Part shown: positions 39,465 through 47,250 of the stretch, in pieces
Position numbering within the stretch: position 1 is the first letter of the stretch
How the letters are laid out: the number at the start of each line of letters is the position of its first letter
DNA from: Actinomadura opuntiae
GTDB taxonomy: Bacteria > Actinomycetota > Actinomycetes > Streptosporangiales > Streptosporangiaceae
Reading direction: 5' to 3'
DNA length: 64,000 nt
Assembly: GCF_030283205.1 (NCBI RefSeq)
Contig: NZ_JASNWF010000020.1
Location: 164,883 to 228,882, forward strand
The notes under the pieces: generated by a model
What the model was told of the DNA's origin: nothing
The model's database searches: none
What the model saw: the letters and a program-made list of their open reading frames with translations, nothing else
Program-made: the position numbers and the translations under genes

Positions 39465-39528
39465 CGTTGAGTTGCGGCGAGTCGTCGTCATGGCGGCGTC
39501 CATAACGACGACTCGCCGCAACTCAACG
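39465..39528. terminator. bidirectional hairpin terminator, palindromic element copy 2
   Basis: Arms of 29 bases (39465-39493 and 39500-39528, one mismatch) flank a 6-base loop. It begins 8 bases after the LacI-family stop codon and covers the stop codon of the convergent lectin-like gene, so it can end both transcripts. Its inner 46 bp closely match the palindrome at 32246-32291. Confidence 0.85.
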
Positions 39529-40302
39529 CAGGGGGTGGGCGCGCAGGTCCGTGAACTCGAACTCGCAGTTGTCGGCGCGCAGGCCGATCGAGCCGGGGTG
39601 GACGATCGGCGGGCCGTGCCTGCCGCCGTCCACGGCCTCCAGCAGCTCGCGGCCGTCCTGGGAGACGGCGATGGTGACCAGCGAGCGGCCGTTGGAGGTG
39701 ATCCGGACGTCGAACGACTGCCACGCGCCGAGCCGGAACGGGTGCCGGACCTGCGCGAGCGTGACGTAGGTGCCGCCGTTCTCGGTGCCGCCGGTCAGCT
39801 TCTTCTTCACCACCAGCAGCCCGTCGCGCCGGTTCAGCGACGCGACGTACAGCTCGGTCTGGTCCTGGCGGCGCAGCATCAGGTGGACGCCGTCGGTCGG
39901 CTCGGTCGGCGCCCGCCCGCCGCCGGGCACGAACCGCAGCGTGCGGAACCGCAGCGTCACCCGGACGTCGCCGAAGTCGGCGCGGCGGGTGTTCATCCGG
40001 AACACGCTCGACCCGGTGCCGGTGGACGAGCGGGCGTCCGGTGCGGCCAGATCGGGCGGGCCCGACCAGCCGGCGCCGCCCCGGACGAAGAGGGACCCGC
40101 TGGTCACGTCCCATACGGAGGAGCGGCGGGCGTCGGGGGCGCGGGGGTTCCAGTGCGCGTACTCGTTGGTGACGAGCCGGTCGCGTCCGGACGTGCGCGC
40201 CGCGAAGTCGTCCGGCCCGCCCCGGCCGGCCATGGACCAGATGGCCGGGGGCAGCGCGGCGGCCGCGACGACGCCCGCGATGATGGTCCGCCGGGAGGTC
40301 AT
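39523..40302 (-). CDS. Tat-exported lectin-like (jelly-roll) protein of the polysaccharide operon
   Basis: Protein of 259 residues whose N-terminus SRRTIIAGVVAAAALPPA fits a twin-arginine (Tat) signal. The mature part is a concanavalin-like sandwich: WDVTSGSLFVRGGAGW, FGDVRVTLRFRTLRF, DGVHLMLRRQDQTELYVASLNRRDG is spread over residues 140-165, and the closing GSIGLRADNCEFEFTDLRAHPL. It resembles polysaccharide-binding or lyase-associated domains, with no clear catalytic residues. As the last gene of the exopolysaccharide operon, 3 bases after a deacetylase gene, it may bind or trim the exported polymer. Confidence 0.72.
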   Translation of the reverse strand: MTSRRTIIAGVVAAAALPPAIWSMAGRGGPDDFAARTSGRDRLVTNEYAHWNPRAPDARRSSVWDVTSGSLFVRGGAGWSGPPDLAAPDARSSTGTGSSVFRMNTRRADFGDVRVTLRFRTLRFVPGGGRAPTEPTDGVHLMLRRQDQTELYVASLNRRDGLLVVKKKLTGGTENGGTYVTLAQVRHPFRLGAWQSFDVRITSNGRSLVTIAVSQDGRELLEAVDGGRHGPPIVHPGSIGLRADNCEFEFTDLRAHPLR

Positions 40303-40305
40303 CGG

Positions 40306-41100
40306 CTACTCCGTGTCGAGCGCCGTGCAGAACCCCCGCGCGCGGAGCCCGGTGATGATCGCCGGCAGGGCCCGGATGGTGGCGGCGGAGTTGGCGACGC
40401 CGTCGTGCAGCAGCACCACCGAGCCGGGCACCGCCTGCCCGAGGACGGTGGCGGCGATGTCGGCGGGCCGCCGCCCGCGCCAGTCGTTGGTGTCGACCGA
40501 CCAGCGGACGACCCGCAGCCCGAGGGCGCGGGCCTGGCCGTCCACGAGGGCGTCGGTGTTGCCGAACGGCGGCCGGAACAGGGTGGGGCGCGGCGCGCCC
40601 GCCCGCATGATCGCGGCGGTGGTGTCGGCGAGCTGGTGGTGCACGGCGGCGGCGTCGAGGTCGGCCATGTGCGGGTGGTCCCAGCTGTGGTTCTCGGCGA
40701 GGTGGCCGCCGGCGACGACCGCGCGGACCATCTCGGGGTGCGCGGCGGCCTTCTCGCCCATGATGAAGAACGTGGCGCGCACGTTGTAGGCGCGCAGGAC
40801 CTCCAGGATCTGCGGGGTGTAGACGTCGGGGCCGTCGTCGAAGGTGAGGGCGACGCGCCCGCGCCGGCACACGTTGCCGGTGTCGGCGGCCTGGAGCATG
40901 TCGCGGGAGATCACGGTCCTGGCGCGCCCGGTGTCGGCGCTGCCGCGCTGCGGGACCAGCGCGTCGAGCGCCAGCGGGACGATCGCGGCGAGCGCGAGGA
41001 CGCCGAAGCCGAGTTCGGTGAGGTGCCTGCGCAGGTGCTTCCTGCGGTGGGACGGGCGGCCGGGCCGCGCGGGCCCGGCCGCCTTCCTGTGGTTCGTCAT
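40306..41100 (-). CDS. polysaccharide deacetylase (NodB domain), membrane-anchored
   Basis: Protein of 264 residues with a basic N-terminus and one membrane anchor (LGFGVLALAAIVPLALDALV near residue 30), then a NodB domain outside. Catalytic motifs are intact: TFDDGPD (Asp pair near residue 84), NHSWDHPH (metal His near 138 and 142), FRPPFGN near 177, VDTNDWRG near 202, and VLLHDG near 230. It should remove acetyl groups from an N-acetylated glycan. It overlaps the preceding deacetylase gene by 4 bases. The motif layout is that of chitin/peptidoglycan-type deacetylases. Confidence 0.9.
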   Translation of the reverse strand: MTNHRKAAGPARPGRPSHRRKHLRRHLTELGFGVLALAAIVPLALDALVPQRGSADTGRARTVISRDMLQAADTGNVCRRGRVALTFDDGPDVYTPQILEVLRAYNVRATFFIMGEKAAAHPEMVRAVVAGGHLAENHSWDHPHMADLDAAAVHHQLADTTAAIMRAGAPRPTLFRPPFGNTDALVDGQARALGLRVVRWSVDTNDWRGRRPADIAATVLGQAVPGSVVLLHDGVANSAATIRALPAIITGLRARGFCTALDTE

Positions 41101-42401
41101 GTGCCCTGGTCCGTGAGGGAGAAGTCGTCGACGATGAGGGTGCCGACGCCGGGCAGGGCGACGCCGAAGCTGAGGTTGGTCGCGCCCGCGGGGACGGCGG
41201 GGGTGGTGACGAGGGTCCGCTGCCAGGTGCTCGTCTGCGCGAGGGTGGGGCCGTTGGCCCAGAACGTCCAGGCGCCGGTGGCGCTGCGGTAGTAGATGCT
41301 CATCTTGGTGGTGACACCGGACGACCACGTGCCCTTGTACCAGACCCCGAGCTGGTAGGTGTGGCCGGGCGTGGCGGCGGGCGCGCAGGTCCCGGCGTCC
41401 TGCTTGGTGACGAGCTTGCGGTCGCCGTCGGTGCGGGCGGTGACGTCGACCCGCTCGGCGTACTGGCCGGTGTGGGAGTCGTTCGTCCGCGTCCAGGCGA
41501 AGGTGTTGGCCCCGTAGCCGCCGAGCTGGAAGCAGTCGGGGACGCCGCCGGTCGCGGCCTCCAGCGACGGGTTCTGCACGGTGGCCGGCGACGGCGGCCC
41601 GTCGACGGGCGGTTGCAGGCTGCCGCCGATGACCTGGTCGACGGTCTTCACGGTCGTCCCGTTCGCCGATCTCGGCGCCAGCCAGTCGAGGAACGAGGAG
41701 AGGGTGGACGGGCTGACGGCGTAGGTGTCGTCGCAGCCGTTGCACACGTGGTGGATGACGAGCTGCACCCATCCGCCGCCGTGCGTCTCCGCCTGCGTGA
41801 CGTACCCCTGGAGCTGCGCGAGCGTCGTGCCCGTCTTGACCGAGTCGGGGGTCTGGGTGAGGTAGGCGTCCGCCGGCGGGATCGTCTCGGCGTAACCGCA
41901 GCCGTTGCAGCTGCCGGGCGAGACGACGCCGCCGACCGCCCGGGCGCTGTTGTAGCCGCAGCCGTGCACGACCTGCTCGGACGTGCTGTTCGCGTTGCCG
42001 TAGGGGTAGGCGAAGTTCTTGATGGTGAAGCCCATGTTGAGCAGCGCGACGCGGTCGTCGCAGACCTGCCGCTGCTGCTCGGCGGTGGACAGGGTGGGCA
42101 GGTCGGCGTGCGTGATGGTGTGCCCGCCGATCTCGTTCCCGGCGGACGCCAGCGCCGCGATCTCGGCCTGGGTCATGTAGCCGGACGTCCCGACCCGCGC
42201 GCTGTTGATGTAGTACGTCCCTTTCATTCCGCGGCTGTCGAGCGCGGGACGGGCGTTGTCGTACTGGTCCTGCGACCCGTCGTCGAACGTCAGCGACACC
42301 ACCGTGCCGGTGTCGGCGTTCGCGGGCGCGGGGACGAGGACGAGGACGAACGCGGCGGTTAAGGCCGCGGCCATGAGGAGGAGAAGGATTCGTGGAGGCA
42401 T
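41097..42401 (-). CDS. secreted polysaccharide deacetylase with C-terminal carbohydrate-binding module
   Basis: Exported protein of 434 residues. The signal peptide (ILLLLMAAALTAAFVLVLVP) is cut near residue 29. A NodB-like domain fills about residues 35-250: SLTFDDGSQDQYDNA, IGGHTITHADLP with the metal histidines, FAYPYGNAN, and VIHHVCNGC as the last motif. After a linker, residues 290-434 form a jelly-roll binding module (VDDFSLTD near the end). Several cysteines in the NodB part (NGCGY, HGCGY, VCNGCDD) suggest disulphides. It overlaps the third deacetylase gene by 4 bases, and 24 bases separate it from the PgaB-like gene upstream. Confidence 0.88.
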   Translation of the reverse strand: MPPRILLLLMAAALTAAFVLVLVPAPANADTGTVVSLTFDDGSQDQYDNARPALDSRGMKGTYYINSARVGTSGYMTQAEIAALASAGNEIGGHTITHADLPTLSTAEQQRQVCDDRVALLNMGFTIKNFAYPYGNANSTSEQVVHGCGYNSARAVGGVVSPGSCNGCGYAETIPPADAYLTQTPDSVKTGTTLAQLQGYVTQAETHGGGWVQLVIHHVCNGCDDTYAVSPSTLSSFLDWLAPRSANGTTVKTVDQVIGGSLQPPVDGPPSPATVQNPSLEAATGGVPDCFQLGGYGANTFAWTRTNDSHTGQYAERVDVTARTDGDRKLVTKQDAGTCAPAATPGHTYQLGVWYKGTWSSGVTTKMSIYYRSATGAWTFWANGPTLAQTSTWQRTLVTTPAVPAGATNLSFGVALPGVGTLIVDDFSLTDQGT

Positions 42402-42425
42402 CGTCGGACTCCGTTGGGGGGTGGG

Positions 42426-43976
42426 TCAGCGCGCCCGGAGCGGGTCGAGCGCCGGTCTGCGGAAGATCAGCGTGCGCCGGTCGCGCGCCGCGATCTCGAA
42501 CGTGAGGCCTCCTTCGTTGAGCCGCGGGTCGATCGCGGCGCGCAGCGGCGCGCCGCCCGCCACCGCGACGGTGAGCCGGGCGCCGCGCACCTCGATCCGG
42601 ACGGCCCGCGCCCCCGCGCGCGCCGCGAGCGGGCGGCGGCCGAGCACGACCGGGTCCGCGCCGCCGACCTGCTGCCGGACCAGGACGGACGCGGCGCCGA
42701 TCACGACCTCGGCGCGGCCGCGGTGGCCCGCGCCCGCGCCGTCGCGGACCGCGATGACCGCGCTGGTGCGCGGGTCGGTGCCGAAGATCGACGTCGTCAC
42801 CCTGTAGTCCGTCCACTGGCTGGTGTTGACGCCGGTGAGCAGGCAGCTTCCGTAGACGTCGCTGCTGACGCGCAGGTCGGGCCCGTGGCGCCGGCAGGCG
42901 GCGAGGTCGCCCGTCCAGGGCAGCGCCGCCAGCGCGTGCGGCGGCGGGGAGGGGACGGCGCCGCGGATCATCTCCAGCAGGTCCGACACCGACGTGGTGG
43001 CGCGGACGCCGATCCGGCCGAGCGTCCAGCGCGGCGCGTCGGCGGTGAGCGCGTCCACGTGGTCGGTCGGGACGTTCTCGCCGGCGAACGCCTCGCTGAA
43101 CCCGGCGTGCCTGATGAGGGTGGGCAATTCCGCTGCGATCCTCGGGTCGTTGCCGGAGCGGCCCGACTCGCCGAACGGGTAGGAGAACGCGGTGGCCTTG
43201 CGGCCGAGCGTCTTGGCGAAGAACCGCTGGCTGCGGGCCAGGTCGCGGCGGACGCGGGCGCGCCAGTGGCCGATCGTCTCGGTTCCGCCGTCCACCAGGA
43301 CGCGGTTCGCCATCGGCGCCGCGACGTCGCCGGGGATCCGGGCGAGGTCGTGCAGGCCGTCGCTGTGCGAGCCGAACTCCCAGCGCCCGGTCGCGGCCAG
43401 GTCGCGGACCTGCCGGGTCGACAGGTAGTACGACGGCGTCCCCGCCTGGACGATCTTCCCGGTGGTGAGGAACCCGGCCGCGGTGAAGCCGTGCGCCTTC
43501 AGCACCGGGTCGGCGGTGGTCCAGTCGGTGAGCTGCCCGTCGTCGAAGGTGATCAGCAGGGCGCGCGGCGGCAGCCGGACCGGCCGGTGCGCGATGAGGT
43601 CCTCCACGTCCCGCAGCCGGACGGTCCGGTACCCGGCCGCCGCGAGCGCCGCCATGTGCTCGCCGAACAGCCGCCGCGACAGCGTGCTGCCGGCGTGGTC
43701 GGTGTCGGAGACCCCGTGGTAGGTCAGCACGAGCACCGACCCCGGGTACCGGGGGAGCGCCGCGGCCGTCCGCGCCGCGGCCGGGTCCAGCCGGACGGTC
43801 AGCGCCGCCTTCTGCCCCGGGTCGAACGGCCGGCTCAGCGTCACCCACGTCGTGACCGCCAGGATGAGCGCGCACAGGAACACCAGGCCGGTGAACGCCC
43901 GGAACGCCCGGGTGGAGCGGCCCGGCGGCGGTCGCTCCCAGGGCGCCGGCTCAGCCGGCTCCGCCCGCTCAGCCAT
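42426..43976 (-). CDS. membrane-anchored polysaccharide deacetylase, PgaB/IcaB-like
   Basis: Protein of 516 residues with one N-terminal membrane helix (FTGLVFLCALILAVTTWV near residue 28) and an extracytoplasmic NodB-type domain of the PgaB/IcaB branch: VLVLTYHGVSDTDH near residue 81, LLITFDDGQLTDW near 141, WEFGSHSDGLHDL near 198, and FSYPFGESG near 260. PgaB and IcaB partly deacetylate poly-N-acetylglucosamine during export. The C-terminal 160 residues form a beta-rich, possibly carbohydrate-binding, module without a known name. It overlaps the glycosyltransferase gene by 8 bases, which strongly ties it to that enzyme's product. Confidence 0.88.
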   Translation of the reverse strand: MAERAEPAEPAPWERPPPGRSTRAFRAFTGLVFLCALILAVTTWVTLSRPFDPGQKAALTVRLDPAAARTAAALPRYPGSVLVLTYHGVSDTDHAGSTLSRRLFGEHMAALAAAGYRTVRLRDVEDLIAHRPVRLPPRALLITFDDGQLTDWTTADPVLKAHGFTAAGFLTTGKIVQAGTPSYYLSTRQVRDLAATGRWEFGSHSDGLHDLARIPGDVAAPMANRVLVDGGTETIGHWRARVRRDLARSQRFFAKTLGRKATAFSYPFGESGRSGNDPRIAAELPTLIRHAGFSEAFAGENVPTDHVDALTADAPRWTLGRIGVRATTSVSDLLEMIRGAVPSPPPHALAALPWTGDLAACRRHGPDLRVSSDVYGSCLLTGVNTSQWTDYRVTTSIFGTDPRTSAVIAVRDGAGAGHRGRAEVVIGAASVLVRQQVGGADPVVLGRRPLAARAGARAVRIEVRGARLTVAVAGGAPLRAAIDPRLNEGGLTFEIAARDRRTLIFRRPALDPLRAR

Positions 43977-45333
43977 CGGTCGCCGCCGCGCTGTAGACGT
44001 GCATCGGGCGCGGCGCCGACGGGGACGACGGCGTCGCGGCGTCCCGGGTGCCCCACTTGCCGTCCCGGATCCGCGCGATCGCCCACAGCAGCTGCGGGGA
44101 GAACGCGACGTAGAAGAACGTCCCGATGAACGCGTAGATCCACATGCCGTCGTCGCGCAGCATCCGGTACGTCAGCGCGTACCCCATCGACACCAGGTAC
44201 AGGCCGAGGAAGTAGATCATCGGGAAGCGGCCGCCGGCGAGCGGCGTCGCCAGGCTGTAGATCACCACGATCGGGCTGAGCAGGCCCGCGATCGTCTGCA
44301 CGGCGATGGACGGCAGCGCGCGCGTCCGGCTCCGCCACACGTGCGCCAGCAGCAGCGGCCCCTCCCGGCTCCACGACTTCTTCCAGCGCAGCTGCTGCCG
44401 GAAGAACTTGCGGTACCGGTCGGGGGCGTCCGTCCACGCCTCGGCGCGGGCGTCGTAGCGGGTCGTCCAGCCGGACTTGATGACCCGGTTGGTGAGCGCG
44501 CGGTCGTCGCCGTAGGTGCACTCGACGCCGAGGAACCGCTGGTGCTCCCAGGCGTCCAGCAGCGGCGCGATCGCCGCCCGCCGGTAGGCGGCGAAGCACC
44601 CCGAGCAGCAGGTGACCGCGCCCAGCACCGACTCGGCGCTCTTGAGCAGCTGGAACGACACGTAGTACCGGGCCGCCTGCATCCGCGTCAGCACGTTGCT
44701 CTCGGCGTTGCGGACGTAGGTGAGCCCGGAGATCGCGCCGACCTTCGCGTCCGCGAACCCCTGCACCAGCAGCCGGACGGAGCCGGGCGCCGGCATCGAG
44801 TCGGAGTCGACGAACACCAGGATCTCCGCCGACGTCGCCCGGATCCCGGCGGCCATCGCCGCGCGCTTGCCCTTGTTGCCGCCGAGGTCGACGCACCGCA
44901 CCCGCCCTCGCGGGTACTGCGCCGCCGCCTTCTGCATGTGGTCCCAGGTGTCGTCGGTGGACCCGTCGTTCACCACGACGATCTCCAGCCTGTCCGGCGG
45001 GTAGTCCAGCCCGAGGCAGGAGTGGATCGTCCGGGCGACGGCCCCGCCCTCGTTGTAGGCCGGCACCACGATCGCGACGGACGGGGCGATGCCGGCGTCG
45101 CGCGGCGGCCGGTAGAACGCCGCGAGCACGAACCGGCTGATCACGTAGCTGCTGACCAGCACCGTGTACGTCGGCAGCAGCAGGTTGCCGCGCATGTAGG
45201 CGACCTTCACGCCCACATGCCAGACGATGACGCCGCAGATCACCGCGACGCCGGTCAGCGCCCCGAGCGAGAGCAGGCGCGCCCTCCAGGGCAGGCCGCG
45301 GAACGGGACCCGCGGCGCGAGGCCACGGCTCAC
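43969..45333 (-). CDS. processive family-2 glycosyltransferase (PgaC/hyaluronan-synthase-like)
   Basis: Membrane polymerase of 454 residues that should build and extrude a beta-linked glycan from UDP-sugars. Two N-terminal helices, a cytosolic GT2 domain and about four C-terminal helices are visible. Catalytic marks: VVPAYNEGG near residue 79, VVNDGSTDDT near 110, FVDSDS near 160, GDDRALTNRV near 247, and the processivity motif QQLRW near 285. GTG 45333 overlaps the dehydrogenase stop by 4 bases (GTGA). The company of a PgaB-like deacetylase suggests N-acetylhexosamine units. The upstream dehydrogenase suggests a uronic acid as well. Confidence 0.92.
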   Translation of the reverse strand: MSRGLAPRVPFRGLPWRARLLSLGALTGVAVICGVIVWHVGVKVAYMRGNLLLPTYTVLVSSYVISRFVLAAFYRPPRDAGIAPSVAIVVPAYNEGGAVARTIHSCLGLDYPPDRLEIVVVNDGSTDDTWDHMQKAAAQYPRGRVRCVDLGGNKGKRAAMAAGIRATSAEILVFVDSDSMPAPGSVRLLVQGFADAKVGAISGLTYVRNAESNVLTRMQAARYYVSFQLLKSAESVLGAVTCCSGCFAAYRRAAIAPLLDAWEHQRFLGVECTYGDDRALTNRVIKSGWTTRYDARAEAWTDAPDRYRKFFRQQLRWKKSWSREGPLLLAHVWRSRTRALPSIAVQTIAGLLSPIVVIYSLATPLAGGRFPMIYFLGLYLVSMGYALTYRMLRDDGMWIYAFIGTFFYVAFSPQLLWAIARIRDGKWGTRDAATPSSPSAPRPMHVYSAAATDG

Positions 45334-46631
45334 AGCGCGACCCGCCGGGCGGGGCCGGAGAAGCGGTACGTCGCGTCCAGCAGCAGCTGGTCCTCGTCCA
45401 GCCAGCCGAGGTCGAGGCCCTGGTGCGGGGTGTGCGCGATCACCAGGTCCGCCGGGCCCGGCTCGGCGCTCGCCAGCTTCGTCCCGCCCTCGGTGACCAG
45501 CTCGGGGACGCGCGGGTCGTGGTACCTGACCTGCGCGCCCGCCGCGAGCAGCCCGTCGATGATCTCCAGGGCGGGCGACTCGCGCAGGTCCTCGACGTCC
45601 GGCTTGTAGGCGACGCCGAGGACGAGCACGTCCGCGCCCGCCAGCCCGCGGCCGTGGTCCGACAGCACCTGCCGGGCCCGCTCGACCACCTGGCCCGGCC
45701 GCATCGCGATCGCGTTCATCGCCGCCGACACCAGCGGCGTGTGCAACCGGTCCCGTTTCAGCTGCCACAGCAGGTAGTGCGGGTCGCAGGGGATGCAGTG
45801 GCCGCCCGCGCCGGGGCCGGGGAAGAACGGCATGAACCCGTACGGTTTGGTCGCGGCGGCCTCGATGACCTCCATCACGTCCAACTCCAGCAGCCGGCTG
45901 GCGTCCGCGAACTCGTTGACCAGCGCGATGTTGACCGCGCGGAAGGTGTTCTCCAGCAACTTGGTCATCTCGGCGGCGCCCGCCGACGACACCGTGTGCA
46001 GGTCGCCCGCGTACCGGCCTAGCAATTCGACGGCCCGCGCTCCGCACCGCGGCGTCACGCCGCCGACGACCCGCGGCACGTCCTCGTGCGCGTGCCGGTC
46101 GTTGCCGGGGTCGATGCGCTCCGGGCTGAACGCGACGAACACGTCGGTCCCCACCCGCAGGCCCCGCGCGGTCAGCGGCCGGACGAGCAGGTCCCGGGTC
46201 GATCCGACGTAGCTGGTCGAGGTCAGCACGATCGTCTGCCCGTCCCGGGCGTGCGCGGCGGCGGTGGCGCACGCCCCCATCAGCGCCCCGAGGTCCGGGA
46301 CGAGATGCCGGTCGACCGGCGTCGGCACGCAGATGATCATCGCGTCGGCCCGGGCCGCGTCCGCCGGGTCGGCGGTCACGGCGAACCCGTCCCGCGCCGC
46401 CCCGTCCCGCGCCGCCCGCAGCCGCTCGTGGTCGCTGTCGAGCAGGTCGACGCGGCCGGCGCGGATCGCCTCCAGCCGGCCGGGGTCGAGGTCGACGCCG
46501 AGGACGCGCAGTCCGGCGGCGTGGAAGGCGAGCGCGGTCGGCAGGCCGACGTAGCCGAGCCCGATGACGGCGACGTCGTAAGTGGATGAATCCGTGTGCT
46601 GGGCCGCGATGGGCGAAGCAGCGGAGGACAT
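45330..46631 (-). CDS. nucleotide-sugar dehydrogenase (UDP-GlcNAc/ManNAc 6-dehydrogenase type)
   Basis: Cytosolic enzyme of 433 residues that oxidises C6 of a UDP-sugar to a carboxylate with two NAD+. The Rossmann motif GLGYVGLPTALAFHAAG is at about residues 25-41. ICVPTPVD near 101, TSTSYVGSTRDLL near 136 and FSPERIDPG near 170 are present, as is the catalytic cysteine segment GPGAGGHCIPCDPHYL near 275. That last block resembles WbpA/WecC-type UDP-N-acetylhexosamine dehydrogenases rather than UDP-glucose dehydrogenase, whose motif is usually GGSCFPKD. It is the first gene of the exopolysaccharide operon. GGGGAGA is the ribosome site. Confidence 0.9.
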   Translation of the reverse strand: MSSAASPIAAQHTDSSTYDVAVIGLGYVGLPTALAFHAAGLRVLGVDLDPGRLEAIRAGRVDLLDSDHERLRAARDGAARDGFAVTADPADAARADAMIICVPTPVDRHLVPDLGALMGACATAAAHARDGQTIVLTSTSYVGSTRDLLVRPLTARGLRVGTDVFVAFSPERIDPGNDRHAHEDVPRVVGGVTPRCGARAVELLGRYAGDLHTVSSAGAAEMTKLLENTFRAVNIALVNEFADASRLLELDVMEVIEAAATKPYGFMPFFPGPGAGGHCIPCDPHYLLWQLKRDRLHTPLVSAAMNAIAMRPGQVVERARQVLSDHGRGLAGADVLVLGVAYKPDVEDLRESPALEIIDGLLAAGAQVRYHDPRVPELVTEGGTKLASAEPGPADLVIAHTPHQGLDLGWLDEDQLLLDATYRFSGPARRVAL

Positions 46632-46822
46632 AGCTCAGTGATCTCCCCGTGTGAGCTCCGGTCCGATGGCCGGAGTCCATCAGCCAATGGCAAAGACGAG
46701 GTAAAGGGTCTTAGGCAGCTGATTAACGAGGGACCACACATCAGCGGAGGTTATCTACGCCTGCTGGCGGATGACTTCTCTCCTCCGTTTAACGATCATG
46801 CCGTTGATCTGCGCAAAAGACC
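46632..46822. promoter_or_regulatory. leader region of the exopolysaccharide operon
   Basis: A relatively AT-rich stretch (about 46670-46800) ahead of the dehydrogenase gene, bounded on the other side by the hairpin at 46823. It must contain the operon promoter. I could not assign a riboswitch or a definite -35/-10 pair. Confidence 0.4.
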
Positions 46823-46851
46823 AGGGCCCGCCCCGAGCGGGGGCGGGCCCT
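46823..46851 (-). terminator. hairpin terminator after the small gene
   Basis: AGGGCCCGCCCC (46823-46834) pairs perfectly with GGGGCGGGCCCT (46840-46851) around a 5-base loop, 22 bases past the small gene's stop on the minus strand. It should separate that transcript from the polysaccharide operon downstream. Confidence 0.75.
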
Positions 46852-46873
46852 GATCGCGGCCATATCCGGCCGG

Positions 46874-47008
46874 TCAACGTGCGGCGAGATGGTCCTCCGG
46901 GGCGGCCGTCTCCGCGTCCGCGGGACGCTCGGATTCGGTGTCGGCGGGCCGGCGCTCCGGCCACGACACGATCCGGGTGCGACGAGGGTTCGCCAGGGCG
47001 TTGTCCAT
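46874..47008 (-). CDS. small gene of 44 codons, unknown
   Basis: Product begins MDNALANPRRTRIVSWPERR and continues as an acidic, Ala/Glu/Asp-rich tail ending HLAAR. The strong ribosome site GGGAGGA 11 bases ahead of the ATG, the terminator hairpin right after the stop and the DasR-like operator core upstream together argue for a real gene. The basic N-terminal half and acidic C-terminal half have no cysteines and no membrane helix. A regulatory peptide or a peptide precursor is conceivable, but no maturation enzyme is adjacent. I do not recognise a family. Confidence 0.55.
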   Translation of the reverse strand: MDNALANPRRTRIVSWPERRPADTESERPADAETAAPEDHLAAR

Positions 47009-47109
47009 TTCTGCTGCTGTCCTCCCGTTGACGACGGCCCGCGATTCTCGGCATCCGGGCCGACCGAAATAAGGAGATCTTCCCCGATGACCCACCCGGG
47101 TTAGCAAAA

Positions 47110-47120
47110 TGGTCTAGACC
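47110..47120. promoter_or_regulatory. DasR-like (GntR/HutC) operator core
   Basis: TGGTCTAGACC matches the core of the DasR responsive element known in Streptomyces (ACTGGTCTAGACCACT), though the outer bases differ. It lies about 100 bases before the small gene and about 480 bases before the exopolysaccharide operon, facing the same way. A second palindrome, CCGGTACCGG, is at 47127-47136. Confidence 0.5.
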
Positions 47121-47250
47121 GCGGGGCCGGTACCGGTGACAACGTCATGCGCCCCCAGATGCATTCCCGTGCATGAAACCGGTTCGCATTGTGACGAATC
47201 TCTCTGCCGCCATCCCGCGACGCCCTCACGGTTTGGCACCTTGAGACCGG

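Noticed and set aside
39472..39560. Plus-strand frame starting MRRVVVM that resembles the permease N-terminus
   Set aside because: The likeness comes from both frames translating copies of the same palindromic element, not from protein homology.
46755..46800. Short minus-strand frame ending REVIRQQA as a leader peptide of the polysaccharide operon
   Set aside because: It has no good ribosome site at its internal ATG, no stalling motif and no paired attenuator hairpins, so there is no support beyond an open frame.
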